DNA from: Gemmatimonas phototrophica
GTDB lineage: Bacteria; Gemmatimonadota; Gemmatimonadetes; Gemmatimonadales; Gemmatimonadaceae
Length of the DNA: 6,580 bases
NCBI GenBank assembly: GCA_945870175.1
Contig: CAMBRJ010000174.1
Coordinates: 1-6,580 of the forward strand
Reading direction: 5' to 3'
In this document: positions 1-5,418 of the stretch, piece by piece
Layout of the letters: each line of letters starts with the position of its first letter
How positions within the stretch are numbered: the stretch's first letter is position 1
The notes under the pieces: generated by a model
The model's input: the letters and a program-made list of their open reading frames with translations, nothing else
Told to the model about the DNA's origin: nothing
Database searches by the model: none
Position numbers and translations under genes: made by a program

Positions 1-282
1 GCGATCACCACCGCGATCGGTGAAGATGTAGTAGCCCACACTGCCCACAGAACCGCGCCCCAGATCCTCGTACATGGGGTCGAACTGATTCTCCTTCTGC
101 ATCACGATCCACATGTCGACGCCATTCTCGCGCATTGCGCGTGGCAGAATTTTCTCGAACTTGTCTTTGCGGATCTGACACTGGCGCTCCCAGCGCACGC
201 GCGCCGGTTCGGCGGGGGCTTGGGCAGAGAGGGCGGAGGCGCTGACAACAAGCGCCGCGGCGATGAGGCGGAATGACGGCAT
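1..282 (-). CDS. Exported M24-like (creatinase/Xaa-Pro dipeptidase-type) protein, N-terminal fragment
   Basis: The first 94 residues of a leftward gene are visible; the frame is still open at the window edge. It starts at ATG (282-280). No clear Shine-Dalgarno precedes it, but an immediate signal peptide supports this start: MPSFRLIAAALVVSASALSAQ, with likely cleavage after SAQA around residues 20-22. After it comes a charged segment (RWERQCQIRKDKFEKILPRAM, residues 32-50) and then ENGVDMWIVMQKENQFDPMYEDLG. The MRENGVDMWIV pattern resembles the first strand of the creatinase N-terminal domain that precedes pita-bread M24 metallopeptidases, and exported M24 proteins of this type are known in Gemmatimonadota-like genomes. 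The metal-binding Asp/His/Glu residues would lie outside the window, so peptidase activity cannot be judged. The 112-bp palindromic element lies just upstream. Confidence 0.72.
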   Translation of the reverse strand, partial: MPSFRLIAAALVVSASALSAQAPAEPARVRWERQCQIRKDKFEKILPRAMRENGVDMWIVMQKENQFDPMYEDLGRGSVGSVGYYIFTDRGGDR

Positions 283-329
283 GGGGTCGGGTTGGGGTAC
301 GGTAGTATGCCGCTCGATCCGCAAACAGC

Positions 330-441
330 CAACACCCTAGGAAGCAGGAGGGAGGGTATCAGGGGGCAGGGGGCAGGAACCACGCGCGGTTCACCTGCTT
401 CCTCTATCCTGAGACCCTCCCTCCTGCTTCCTAGGGTGTTG
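330..441. repeat. 112-bp palindromic element (REPIN/MITE-like), 34-bp arms
   Basis: Two inverted arms, 330-363 and 408-441, match over 34 bp with one mismatch (near the inner end: GGTATCAGG against GGTCTCAGG). The 44-bp centre holds a second small hairpin, GAACC (377-381) with GGTTC (388-392), plus a tandem GGGGCAG-type run around 364-377. The decamer CCTGCTTCCT occurs in the right arm (423-432) and again in the centre (394-403). A further outer pairing, AACAGC (324-329) with GCTGTT (450-455), extends the foldback up to the stop codon of the neighbouring gene. There is no room for a protein and no evident target duplication. It sits between two co-directional genes. This architecture is typical of dispersed palindromic repeats (REP doublets) or small MITEs; it could also act as a transcription or mRNA-stability barrier. 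Copy number elsewhere in the genome cannot be seen. Confidence 0.8.
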
Positions 442-453
442 CAGTTCCAGCTG

Positions 454-1140
454 TTACCGCTCGTACCGCGGCACCGCGACCTGCTCCCCATGCACCTGCG
501 GCACCGGAATCGGCTCGGCGCCGCCGACACCCAAGCTCTTGCCCTTGTCGGACATCACGCGGGTGAGGAATCGCTGACCTTCGCCGATCCGCTCGACCTC
601 GATGGCAATCGACTCCATCGATTGTCCCATGGCCTCGAGGCGATCGGTGAGATCCGTGGGGATGGGGGCGACCGTCGCGGCGCCCTTCCGCCAGATGCGC
701 CTGGCGTAGGCAACGGCGATCGGCATGAGCACGAAGATCGTGAACACGATCGGCACCGCCATGATCTCGTCGGGCGGCCCATTCCGCTCTTCACGCGGCT
801 CGATGGTCGCGCCGGGCAGCGCGGCCGCCTGTGCCACCGCCGCGTCGGCCTGCGCGAGCTGTTGGTCGACCGAGCTGATGCGCGCGTCGGTGTCCTTGAT
901 GCGCGCCTCGACGCCCGCACGATCGGCGGGCGAGAGACTCTGCTCGTTCTGCAGCTGATTGCGGAGTTCTTGCCGTTGATCTTGCAGGCGCTCCTGCTGA
1001 TTCCGGAGCTCGCGCCGCTGGGCGAGCGCCGCCTGATACACCTCGGTTGGCGCCCCGGTGATTTGACCCGTGGCCGTTTGCACCACGAACGGGGCTGGCG
1101 GTGGCGTCGGCACGGGCGGTACGGCGGGAGCTTCCTGCAT
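454..1140 (-). CDS. Hypothetical membrane protein: Pro-rich N-terminus, coiled coil, one TM helix
   Basis: I do not recognise the family. From ATG 1140 the product is 228 aa. Its order is: a Pro-rich stretch (residues 4-18), a Gln/Arg/Leu-rich segment predicted to form a coiled coil (about 33-105, e.g. RRELRNQQERLQDQRQELRN), one strong hydrophobic segment (about 127-144, AVPIVFTIFVLMPIAVAYA) followed by positively charged RRIWRK (stop-transfer), and a C-terminal helix (about 162-195) ending in a Pro/Val tail. The frame continues upstream to a TTG at 1194 (246 aa); neither start has a good Shine-Dalgarno, so the start is unsettled. The forward strand also has a long open frame here (292-1155), but that product is Arg/His-rich without any domain pattern, while this strand gives a coherent coiled-coil plus membrane layout. 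It is divergent from the lipoprotein gene at 1303. A scaffold or sensor role is possible; function is unknown. Confidence 0.7.
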   Translation of the reverse strand: MQEAPAVPPVPTPPPAPFVVQTATGQITGAPTEVYQAALAQRRELRNQQERLQDQRQELRNQLQNEQSLSPADRAGVEARIKDTDARISSVDQQLAQADAAVAQAAALPGATIEPREERNGPPDEIMAVPIVFTIFVLMPIAVAYARRIWRKGAATVAPIPTDLTDRLEAMGQSMESIAIEVERIGEGQRFLTRVMSDKGKSLGVGGAEPIPVPQVHGEQVAVPRYER

Positions 1141-1291
1141 GAGGTCGGCGATTGAAGTGCGTGCGGACTGTTCCGAGTGGGATCGGGCTCCCAAACCGTC
1201 GTACGCTGCGGCAACGTGGCGGTTTCAGCAACGCCGGCGTTCGGGCCATCGAGACGGTCTCACCAACCTTGCCTCTTCACGGGCCGTGCGT

Positions 1292-1295
1292 AAGG
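1292..1295 (+). promoter_or_regulatory. Shine-Dalgarno for the lipoprotein gene
   Basis: AAGG lies 7 nt before ATG 1303, inside TAAGGTCAAGGG. It supports starting translation at 1303, which also gives an immediate lipoprotein signal peptide. Confidence 0.55.
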
Positions 1296-1302
1296 TCAAG
1301 GG

Positions 1303-2499
1303 ATGCGACGTTTCCTGCCCCTACGGCTGTTCCTCGCCGCGACCCTGAGCCTCGCCGCGTGCCGTCCGAACGCGGCGGCCATCACACCGGTCAGCGCGGC
1401 GACCGCCGAGCCGTTGCGCGCGTTGCCTGCCGCGCAATCGGCCACGCTGCCCGACCACCTCGCCGACAGCACGTGGTGGGGCATGGTGCGCGACATGTCG
1501 GAACCCGGCGGCTATTTCCGCTCCGAGAATTTCGTGTCGAACGAGATGGGGCTGCAACACGTGATCGCCCGCTTGCGCGTCACGAGTCCGCCGGGCGGCG
1601 TGTACGTGGGCGTCGGCCCCGAGCAGAATTTCACGTACATCGCCGCGTTGCAACCGCGCGTGGCGTTCATCGTGGACATCCGTCGACAGAATCTGCTGCA
1701 GCACCTGTGGTACAAAGCGGTGTTCGAACTGTCGCCCACGCGCTCGGCCTTTTTGGCGCGTCTGTTCGCGCGACCACTGGCCAGCACGACCGCGTCCGAC
1801 CAGTCCGCGAGCGCCGATAGCCTCATCGCCCGCCTCGAGACTCGCGCTGCCGATTCCGCGTATTTTCGTCGTACCTTCGCCGAGGTGCGCGATCATCTCG
1901 TGCGCACGCACGGCTTTACGCTCGACTCGAGTGACCTCACGACGCTGCGTTACGTGGACAGCGTGTTCTATCGCACCGGCCCGTCGCTGAATTATTCGAG
2001 CGGCAGCACGGGCGGCTTCGGCGGCGGTCGCGGGTTCCGCGGCATGCCGACCTTCGCCATGATCGCCACGGCCACCGACCCCGCCGGCGCCAACCTCGGC
2101 TTTCTCGGCACCGACGCGTCATACCAGATCGTGCGGGACATGCAGCGCCGCAACCTGATCGTACCGCTGGTGGGCAACTTCGCGGGGCCGCGTGCGCTGG
2201 CGAACGTGGGGCGCTGGCTGCGCGAGCGGGACGCGCGGGTGAACACGTTCTACACCAGCAACGTGGAGCAATACCTGTTTCAGCAGGGCGACGAATGGAG
2301 CCGGTTCTACGCCAATGTGGCCGGGATGCCGCTGGACACGGCCGCCTCCTTCATCCGCTCCGTGACGAACAACCGCTTCGGGGGCCAGCCGTCGGGCTTC
2401 ATGATGGGGCAGCTCACCAGCCCGATCGTCTCGCTCGTCCGGGACGCGGCGACTGGGGCGATCGGCGGGTACGGCGACGTGATCGGGCGGTCGAAGTAG
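1303..2499 (+). CDS. Predicted lipoprotein, conserved uncharacterised family with Rossmann-like motif
   Basis: The 398-aa product begins with MRRFLPLRLFLAATLSLAAC: a charged start, a hydrophobic core and a lipobox LAAC with Cys20, so it is probably lipidated and membrane-anchored on the outside of the inner membrane. The mature part has SEPGGYFRSENFVSNE (66-81), then GGVYVGVGPEQNFTYIA (98-113) and VAFIVDIRRQNLLQHL (120-135). A glycine-rich turn after a beta strand, followed about 20 residues later by a strand ending in Asp125, is the layout of a nucleotide/SAM-binding Rossmann fold. From memory it resembles conserved hypothetical proteins annotated LIC_10091-like in Leptospira and other bacteria; this is recall, not a search. 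A Ser/Gly-rich insert (232-247) interrupts the middle. The C-terminal part contains TFYTSNVEQYLFQ (315-327) and AASFIRSV (347-354). No enzymatic function is established. It stands alone on the forward strand, divergent from the coiled-coil gene. Confidence 0.82.
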   Translation: MRRFLPLRLFLAATLSLAACRPNAAAITPVSAATAEPLRALPAAQSATLPDHLADSTWWGMVRDMSEPGGYFRSENFVSNEMGLQHVIARLRVTSPPGGVYVGVGPEQNFTYIAALQPRVAFIVDIRRQNLLQHLWYKAVFELSPTRSAFLARLFARPLASTTASDQSASADSLIARLETRAADSAYFRRTFAEVRDHLVRTHGFTLDSSDLTTLRYVDSVFYRTGPSLNYSSGSTGGFGGGRGFRGMPTFAMIATATDPAGANLGFLGTDASYQIVRDMQRRNLIVPLVGNFAGPRALANVGRWLRERDARVNTFYTSNVEQYLFQQGDEWSRFYANVAGMPLDTAASFIRSVTNNRFGGQPSGFMMGQLTSPIVSLVRDAATGAIGGYGDVIGRSK

Positions 2500-2712
2500 G
2501 CGTTATTCGCGATACTTTGTTCTCAATAGGCGGGAAACTGCCGAAAAACCGACGGAAGCGCTTGACCTCACCCCCCGAAACGGCCATTCATTCAGGCTCG
2601 CCGAAACAGGCGACCGCATCGCGTGGGTGAGCCTTCTGGGCCTGCCCTGTCGATCGGACCCCCATTTAGAAACGCGCTCCCGCCGGAAATGGTGGCGCAT
2701 GCTGGAGTTACC
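2500..2712 (+). promoter_or_regulatory. Upstream region/leader of the L31 gene with foldable three-way structure
   Basis: This 213-nt gap holds no credible gene. A TTGACC at 2562-2567 is a good -35 match, but the best spaced -10 candidate (CATTCA, 2585-2590) is poor, so the promoter is tentative. Just downstream, AGGCTC (2594-2599) can pair with GAGCCT (2629-2634), enclosing two small hairpins: GCC/GGC around 2600-2611 and CGC/GCG at 2615-2617 and 2621-2623. Ribosomal protein genes are often controlled through their leaders, but no known leader family is recognised here and no Zur-type palindrome was found. Confidence 0.35.
2704..2707 (+). promoter_or_regulatory. Shine-Dalgarno that fixes the L31 start
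   Basis: GGAG sits 5 nt before ATG 2713. The reading frame stays open upstream to 2623, but this site and the family's conserved N-terminus (MKEGIHP) both place the true start at 2713. Confidence 0.8.
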
Positions 2713-2955
2713 ATGAAGGAAGGCATTCATCCGCCGTACCATTCGGTGGTGTTCAAGGATTCGTCCACGGGCGTGACGATCATCACGCGCTCCACGATGA
2801 CGAGCGAGCAGAAGATCAAGATGGACGACGGGAACGAGTATCCCCTGGTCCTGCTCGAAATCACCGCCGATTCGCATCCGTTCTACACGGGCACGCAGCG
2901 CCTCATCGACACGCAGGGTCGCGTCGACAAGTTCAAGAAGCGCTACAACCGCTAA
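2713..2955 (+). CDS. rpmE2: 50S ribosomal protein L31, type B (zinc-independent)
   Basis: The 80-aa product is a complete bacterial L31 (bL31), a large-subunit protein that helps bridge to the small subunit. Family landmarks are MKEGIHPPYHSVVFKD (1-16), DDGNEYPLVLLEITADSHPFYTG (38-60) and the basic end GRVDKFKKRYNR (69-80). SDSHPFYTG-type sequence with about 80 residues is characteristic of type B. There is no cysteine, so the zinc-ribbon of type A L31 is absent. In many bacteria such C-minus paralogues replace the zinc-binding form under zinc starvation and are Zur-controlled; no Zur box is evident here, and it may be the only L31 copy. It is monocistronic, ending 22 nt before a strong terminator, and convergent with copD. 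Confidence 0.96.
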   Translation: MKEGIHPPYHSVVFKDSSTGVTIITRSTMTSEQKIKMDDGNEYPLVLLEITADSHPFYTGTQRLIDTQGRVDKFKKRYNR

Positions 2956-2966
2956 GCACGGCATGT

Positions 2967-3012
2967 GGTACGGAGAAGCCCGCGAGCATTGCTCGCGGGC
3001 TTTTTTCGTACC
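2967..3012 (+). terminator. Intrinsic terminator of the L31 gene
   Basis: A perfect 10-bp GC-rich stem, GCCCGCGAGC (2978-2987) with GCTCGCGGGC (2991-3000), has a 3-nt loop and is followed by six T (3001-3006). Outside it, GGTACG (2967-2972) also pairs with CGTACC (3007-3012), and GAGAA can pair with the T run through A-U and G-U pairs, giving a stem of about 21 bp. Transcription of copD from the other side meets the same hairpin, but there the tail is only TTCTCC, so it should work mainly for the forward strand. Confidence 0.93.
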
Positions 3013-3030
3013 TGTTGGCGAACGGCCAGC

Positions 3031-3864
3031 CTACTCGCCCGGCGGCTCGGTGCCCGTCATCCATGCGGTGGCCGCGAGCACCACGGCCGCCAGCACGACC
3101 TCGCGCAGCACCACGGTTCGCGACGGGGTCTCGCCCGCCGCGATCCGCCGTCGCTGTGTGAAGCCCATGGCCATCACCGTCAGCGCCAGCGCGATCTTGA
3201 CCAGCAGCAGTTTCCCGTAGTCACTGGCCAGGATGGCCGTAAGCCCGGTGCCGCCGACCCGACGCCAGCTGCTGCCCACGCCCGACAGCAGCACCACCGG
3301 CGCCATCACGGTCGCGATGCGGCTGAAGGCGCGCCATTCGCCGGCGGACGGCACGGCGGTGCCCGCACGGGCCAGCACCATCAGCACGAGCCCACCGATC
3401 CACGCCCCGACGCCCGCCACGTGCAGCGCGTCGAGCAGACGCGACGCGAGCGGCCACTCGTCATCGGCGGCGGCGTGTCCCAGCCCGCCCATCGCGGCCG
3501 CCATCCCCAACGCCACCAGCAGCAGCGCCCACGAGCCGACCCGCGAGCGCGGCGTGGGCAGCAGGAGCGCCGACAGCACGCAAGACATCGCCAACGGCAT
3601 CCATCCGCGGCCCCACGTGGTATCGCGCAACAGCCCCGGCAACTCGGCCGTGGTGAGTTCGAGGGCCTGCTGCTGGAGCAACAGCAGCGCGAGCGGCGCC
3701 ATCACCAGCGCGAGCGCGGCGAGCCAGAGCGACACGCGCACCGCCCGAGGGTCGGTGGACGCGTCGTTTGCCTCGCGAGCAAGCACCGTGAGTGTGCCGC
3801 GACCGATCGCCAGCGCCGCCCCGCCGTACAGCAGCAAGCGAATCAGCGGTGCGGCAAAGTCCAC
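3031..3864 (-). CDS. copD: CopD family copper-handling membrane protein
   Basis: The 277-aa product is almost entirely hydrophobic, with about eight membrane helices (roughly 8-22, 45-64, 89-103, 111-130, 144-166, 184-200, 218-236, 252-268), the usual size and topology of CopD. The family core is visible: LLDALHVAGVGAWIGGLVLM (143-162) with His148, a preceding GLGHAA with His130, and the late helix GKLLLVKIALALTVMAMGFTQRRR (217-240). CopD works in the inner membrane with periplasmic CopC and is usually tied to copper import or tolerance; direction cannot be told from sequence. Translation starts at GTG 3864, 12 nt after the copC stop, with no clear Shine-Dalgarno, suggesting translational coupling. 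The product ends in a short hydrophilic GTEPPGE tail. Confidence 0.92.
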   Translation of the reverse strand: MDFAAPLIRLLLYGGAALAIGRGTLTVLAREANDASTDPRAVRVSLWLAALALVMAPLALLLLQQQALELTTAELPGLLRDTTWGRGWMPLAMSCVLSALLLPTPRSRVGSWALLLVALGMAAAMGGLGHAAADDEWPLASRLLDALHVAGVGAWIGGLVLMVLARAGTAVPSAGEWRAFSRIATVMAPVVLLSGVGSSWRRVGGTGLTAILASDYGKLLLVKIALALTVMAMGFTQRRRIAAGETPSRTVVLREVVLAAVVLAATAWMTGTEPPGE

Positions 3865-3876
3865 GTATCGCGCGAG

Positions 3877-4278
3877 TTACTTGGCCGCGCCGACGCGGAA
3901 CCCGAAGGTCCCCTTCACCACATGACCGTCCTTCGACATGGTGCGCCACGATACGACGTAGCCGCCGGCGCTCAGCGCCGTCGTCACGTCGGCGCGCAAC
4001 ACCTTCGGCGCGGTCGGTTCGCGACGCAGCGCCCCCAGTGCGATCGGCGCCCCGCCCTCCTTCGCCAGCGTGAGCTTGGCCCCGGTGAGTTCGACGGCTT
4101 CACTGAGCTCGATCGTGATCTTCTCGGGTGACGCGGCCAGCACGGTGTCGGCGGCCGGGAACGAGCGCACCAGCTTGAGATGTCGCATCACGGTACCCGA
4201 CGCGAGCGCAGGAATACCGAGGGCTGCGACCACGATGCAGGCGTGGCGAATGACCGAGGACGAGGGGCGCAGCGACAT
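3877..4278 (-). CDS. copC: CopC domain periplasmic copper-binding protein
   Basis: The 133-aa product has an N-terminal signal sequence (hydrophobic core IVVAALGIPALA, 15-26) and a single CopC domain. Hallmarks are HLKLVRSFPAADTVLAASPEKITIELSEAVE (33-63) and the C-terminal YVVSWRTMSKDGHVVKGTFGFRV (107-129), carrying the conserved Asp117 and His119 of the Cu(II) site. In classical CopC the third ligand is the mature N-terminal His. Here the equivalent His33 follows SGTVMR, and the most obvious cleavage (ALA|SGTV, after residue 26) would leave it at mature position 7. CopC binds copper in the periplasm and hands it to or from CopD, which follows directly. The ATG start is supported by GGAG 8 nt upstream. 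Confidence 0.93.
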   Translation of the reverse strand: MSLRPSSSVIRHACIVVAALGIPALASGTVMRHLKLVRSFPAADTVLAASPEKITIELSEAVELTGAKLTLAKEGGAPIALGALRREPTAPKVLRADVTTALSAGGYVVSWRTMSKDGHVVKGTFGFRVGAAK

Positions 4279-4286
4279 AGGGCAGG

Positions 4287-4290
4287 CTCC
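4287..4290 (-). promoter_or_regulatory. Shine-Dalgarno of copC
   Basis: Read on the minus strand this is GGAG, 8 nt before the copC ATG (4278). It confirms that start and thereby the 26-residue signal sequence. Confidence 0.7.
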
Positions 4291-4311
4291 GAAAGGCAGG
4301 GAAGACAGACA

Positions 4312-4326
4312 GTAGCAATGTGCTAC
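4312..4326. promoter_or_regulatory. Operator-like 15-bp palindrome upstream of copC
   Basis: GTAGCA and TGCTAC are perfect 6-bp inverted halves around a 3-bp centre (ATG). It lies 33 bp before the copC start codon, within the 111-nt gap between the DUF2911 gene and copC. Position and symmetry suit a repressor or activator site, but it does not match CueR, CsoR or CopY operators that I know, and a small mRNA hairpin is equally possible. Confidence 0.35.
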
Positions 4327-4389
4327 CCCGCAGCGACCTTCGAAATACCCAGAAAGACCCTCCTTTTCAGGCGAGTGCGGTGGGCGCGA

Positions 4390-5274
4390 CTACTTTCGCC
4401 GAATCCCTCTCGCGAAGACCTCGGACCCGCTCCCGTACACGAAGCCGGTGACCGCCCCGTTGGCACGCTCGAATTTCACGGTGAGTGTCGGGTTGGTCGA
4501 CCAGAGTTCTCCGTTGCGCACAAACCCGTAGGCGAAGACATCCGGCCCGTTCGACAACAGCTGCATTTCGCGCAGCGTGCCGTACTGCGCGGGATCCCAG
4601 ACGCCGAGGAGCTTGCCGTCGCGTCGAACCACCGTGAAACGCGACGGCTTCTCGGTCGATGTGGAGTCCGTCCACGTGAAGTCGTAGTCGCCGAGGAACG
4701 GTGCGGCGGCTTCGGCCGACACCAGCAGTGGCAGTGACGGTGGGACGGTGATCGGGATCTCCACGCCAAGGGTGCCCCACCGGAAGTCGAGGGTGGCTCC
4801 CGTGGTCGTGACGGCGGGGAAACTCCACGTCAGCACCTCCGTCTGCGGCACGACCCTCGGCACGATCGGTGCGCGAAGCTGCTGCGCCGTGGAATCGGGG
4901 TGATCCGTGTGAAAGAGCGAGTCACGAGGGTCGAGTACCAGTGTCCACGGCTCGCGTTCACGCAGGACGAGCCACACGGAGTACCGTCCCTTGGGCACGG
5001 TCATCCCCAGCAGCGTCACGGGCTTGCTGACCTCGAGCGTCGTGGCGTCGTCGGCGCCCGGGGTCCACGTGATGCCCCACTTCTCCATGCCGCCGTAGAT
5101 GTTCGTCCGCCCGCGCGCGCGCGGACGTGAGTAGTCGACCGTGATACGCGTGCCGTCCACGGTTTGTGCAACCAGTGCGCGCTCCGATGCGACGATCTGT
5201 GCCGCGAGCAACCGCGGCGCGGCGCATAGCAGCACTGCGGCGATCGCCGCAAAAGGAATGAGTGGAAACCGCAC
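4390..5274 (-). CDS. Exported DUF2911 protein with extra C-terminal beta-rich region
   Basis: The 294-aa product starts at GTG 5274, chosen because AGGAG lies 7 nt upstream and the next residues form a signal peptide (MRFPLIPFAAIAAVLLCAAPRLLAAQ, 1-26). Residues about 30-175 match the DUF2911 pattern: ITVDYSRPRARGR (44-56), IYGGMEKWGITWTPGADDATTLE (59-81), then VPKGRYSVWLVL (93-104) and PWTLVLDP (109-116). DUF2911 proteins are exported and common in Bacteroidetes and Gemmatimonadota; their function is unknown. The remaining region (about 190-294) begins FLGDYDFTW and alternates short strands and turns (RFTVVRRDGKLLGVWD, TLTVKFERANGAVTGFVY), like small beta-barrel or DUF3471-type domains attached to secreted enzymes. 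It follows the permease gene after 144 nt and precedes copC by 111 nt, so co-transcription with either is uncertain. Confidence 0.85.
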   Translation of the reverse strand: MRFPLIPFAAIAAVLLCAAPRLLAAQIVASERALVAQTVDGTRITVDYSRPRARGRTNIYGGMEKWGITWTPGADDATTLEVSKPVTLLGMTVPKGRYSVWLVLREREPWTLVLDPRDSLFHTDHPDSTAQQLRAPIVPRVVPQTEVLTWSFPAVTTTGATLDFRWGTLGVEIPITVPPSLPLLVSAEAAAPFLGDYDFTWTDSTSTEKPSRFTVVRRDGKLLGVWDPAQYGTLREMQLLSNGPDVFAYGFVRNGELWSTNPTLTVKFERANGAVTGFVYGSGSEVFARGIRRK

Positions 5275-5281
5275 GGCGCAT

Positions 5282-5286
5282 CTCCT
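5282..5286 (-). promoter_or_regulatory. Shine-Dalgarno deciding the DUF2911 start
   Basis: On the minus strand AGGAG is followed by 7 nt and then GTG 5274. An ATG directly after the AGGAG (5281-5279) is in a different frame and too close to use it, so the GTG is the sensible start. Confidence 0.7.
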
Positions 5287-5355
5287 GAACGACGAGTCAT
5301 TGCGTGACACCGGTTGTGCCTCGCTGTATCGAGCCTTCGAGCACACGGCGCGCAT

Positions 5356-5388
5356 GACGTGCCAACGACGTGCCAACGACGTGCCAAC
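5356..5388. repeat. Three tandem copies of an 11-bp repeat
   Basis: GACGTGCCAAC occurs three times without any mismatch (5356-5366, 5367-5377, 5378-5388), and a partial fourth copy (GACG) begins at 5389. The unit length equals about one helical turn, so each copy presents the same face of DNA. It lies in the gap upstream of the DUF2911 gene and downstream of the permease stop. On the minus strand the unit reads GTTGGCACGTC. Confidence 0.9.
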
Positions 5389-5402
5389 GACGCGCGCGCG
5401 TC
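5389..5402. repeat. 14-bp perfect palindrome with alternating CG core
   Basis: GACGCGCGCGCGTC is its own reverse complement, with an uninterrupted (CG)5 core at 5391-5400. It abuts the 11-bp tandem repeats, 17 nt past the permease stop codon. Alternating CG can adopt Z-form under negative supercoiling; a T tract is lacking, so it is not an intrinsic terminator. Confidence 0.7.
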
Positions 5403-5418
5403 CCTGCAACGCACCGGA

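Noticed and set aside
292..1155. Forward open frame of 287 codons opposite the coiled-coil membrane protein
   Set aside because: The product is rich in Arg, His and Gly with no domain or signal pattern and crosses the palindromic element; the opposite strand gives a coherent protein.
1269..1296. TTGCCT ... TAAGGT as a sigma-70 promoter for the lipoprotein gene
   Set aside because: The -10 half is poor and overlaps the ribosome binding site, so it would leave almost no leader.
2623..2712. N-terminal 30-residue extension of L31
   Set aside because: L31 families begin at MK, and a Shine-Dalgarno lies just before 2713.
2965..4131. Forward open frame of 388 codons across the copC/copD region
   Set aside because: It is an Arg/His/Gln-rich shadow of GC-rich codons; the minus strand carries unmistakable CopD and CopC, and the frame would start inside the terminator.
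4349..4371. Weak hairpin as terminator for the DUF2911 gene
   Set aside because: The stem is short with a mismatch and GU pairs, and no T run follows on the minus strand.
5356..5388. Tandem repeats as a CRISPR array
   Set aside because: Units are only 11 bp, directly adjacent and without spacers; no cas genes are present.
5389..5402. CG palindrome as an intrinsic terminator of the permease gene
   Set aside because: No loop and no T tract follow on the minus strand.
5275..5409. N-terminal extension of the DUF2911 protein through the tandem repeats
   Set aside because: The extension is Arg-rich, translates the repeat array and would bury the signal peptide; AGGAG supports GTG 5274.
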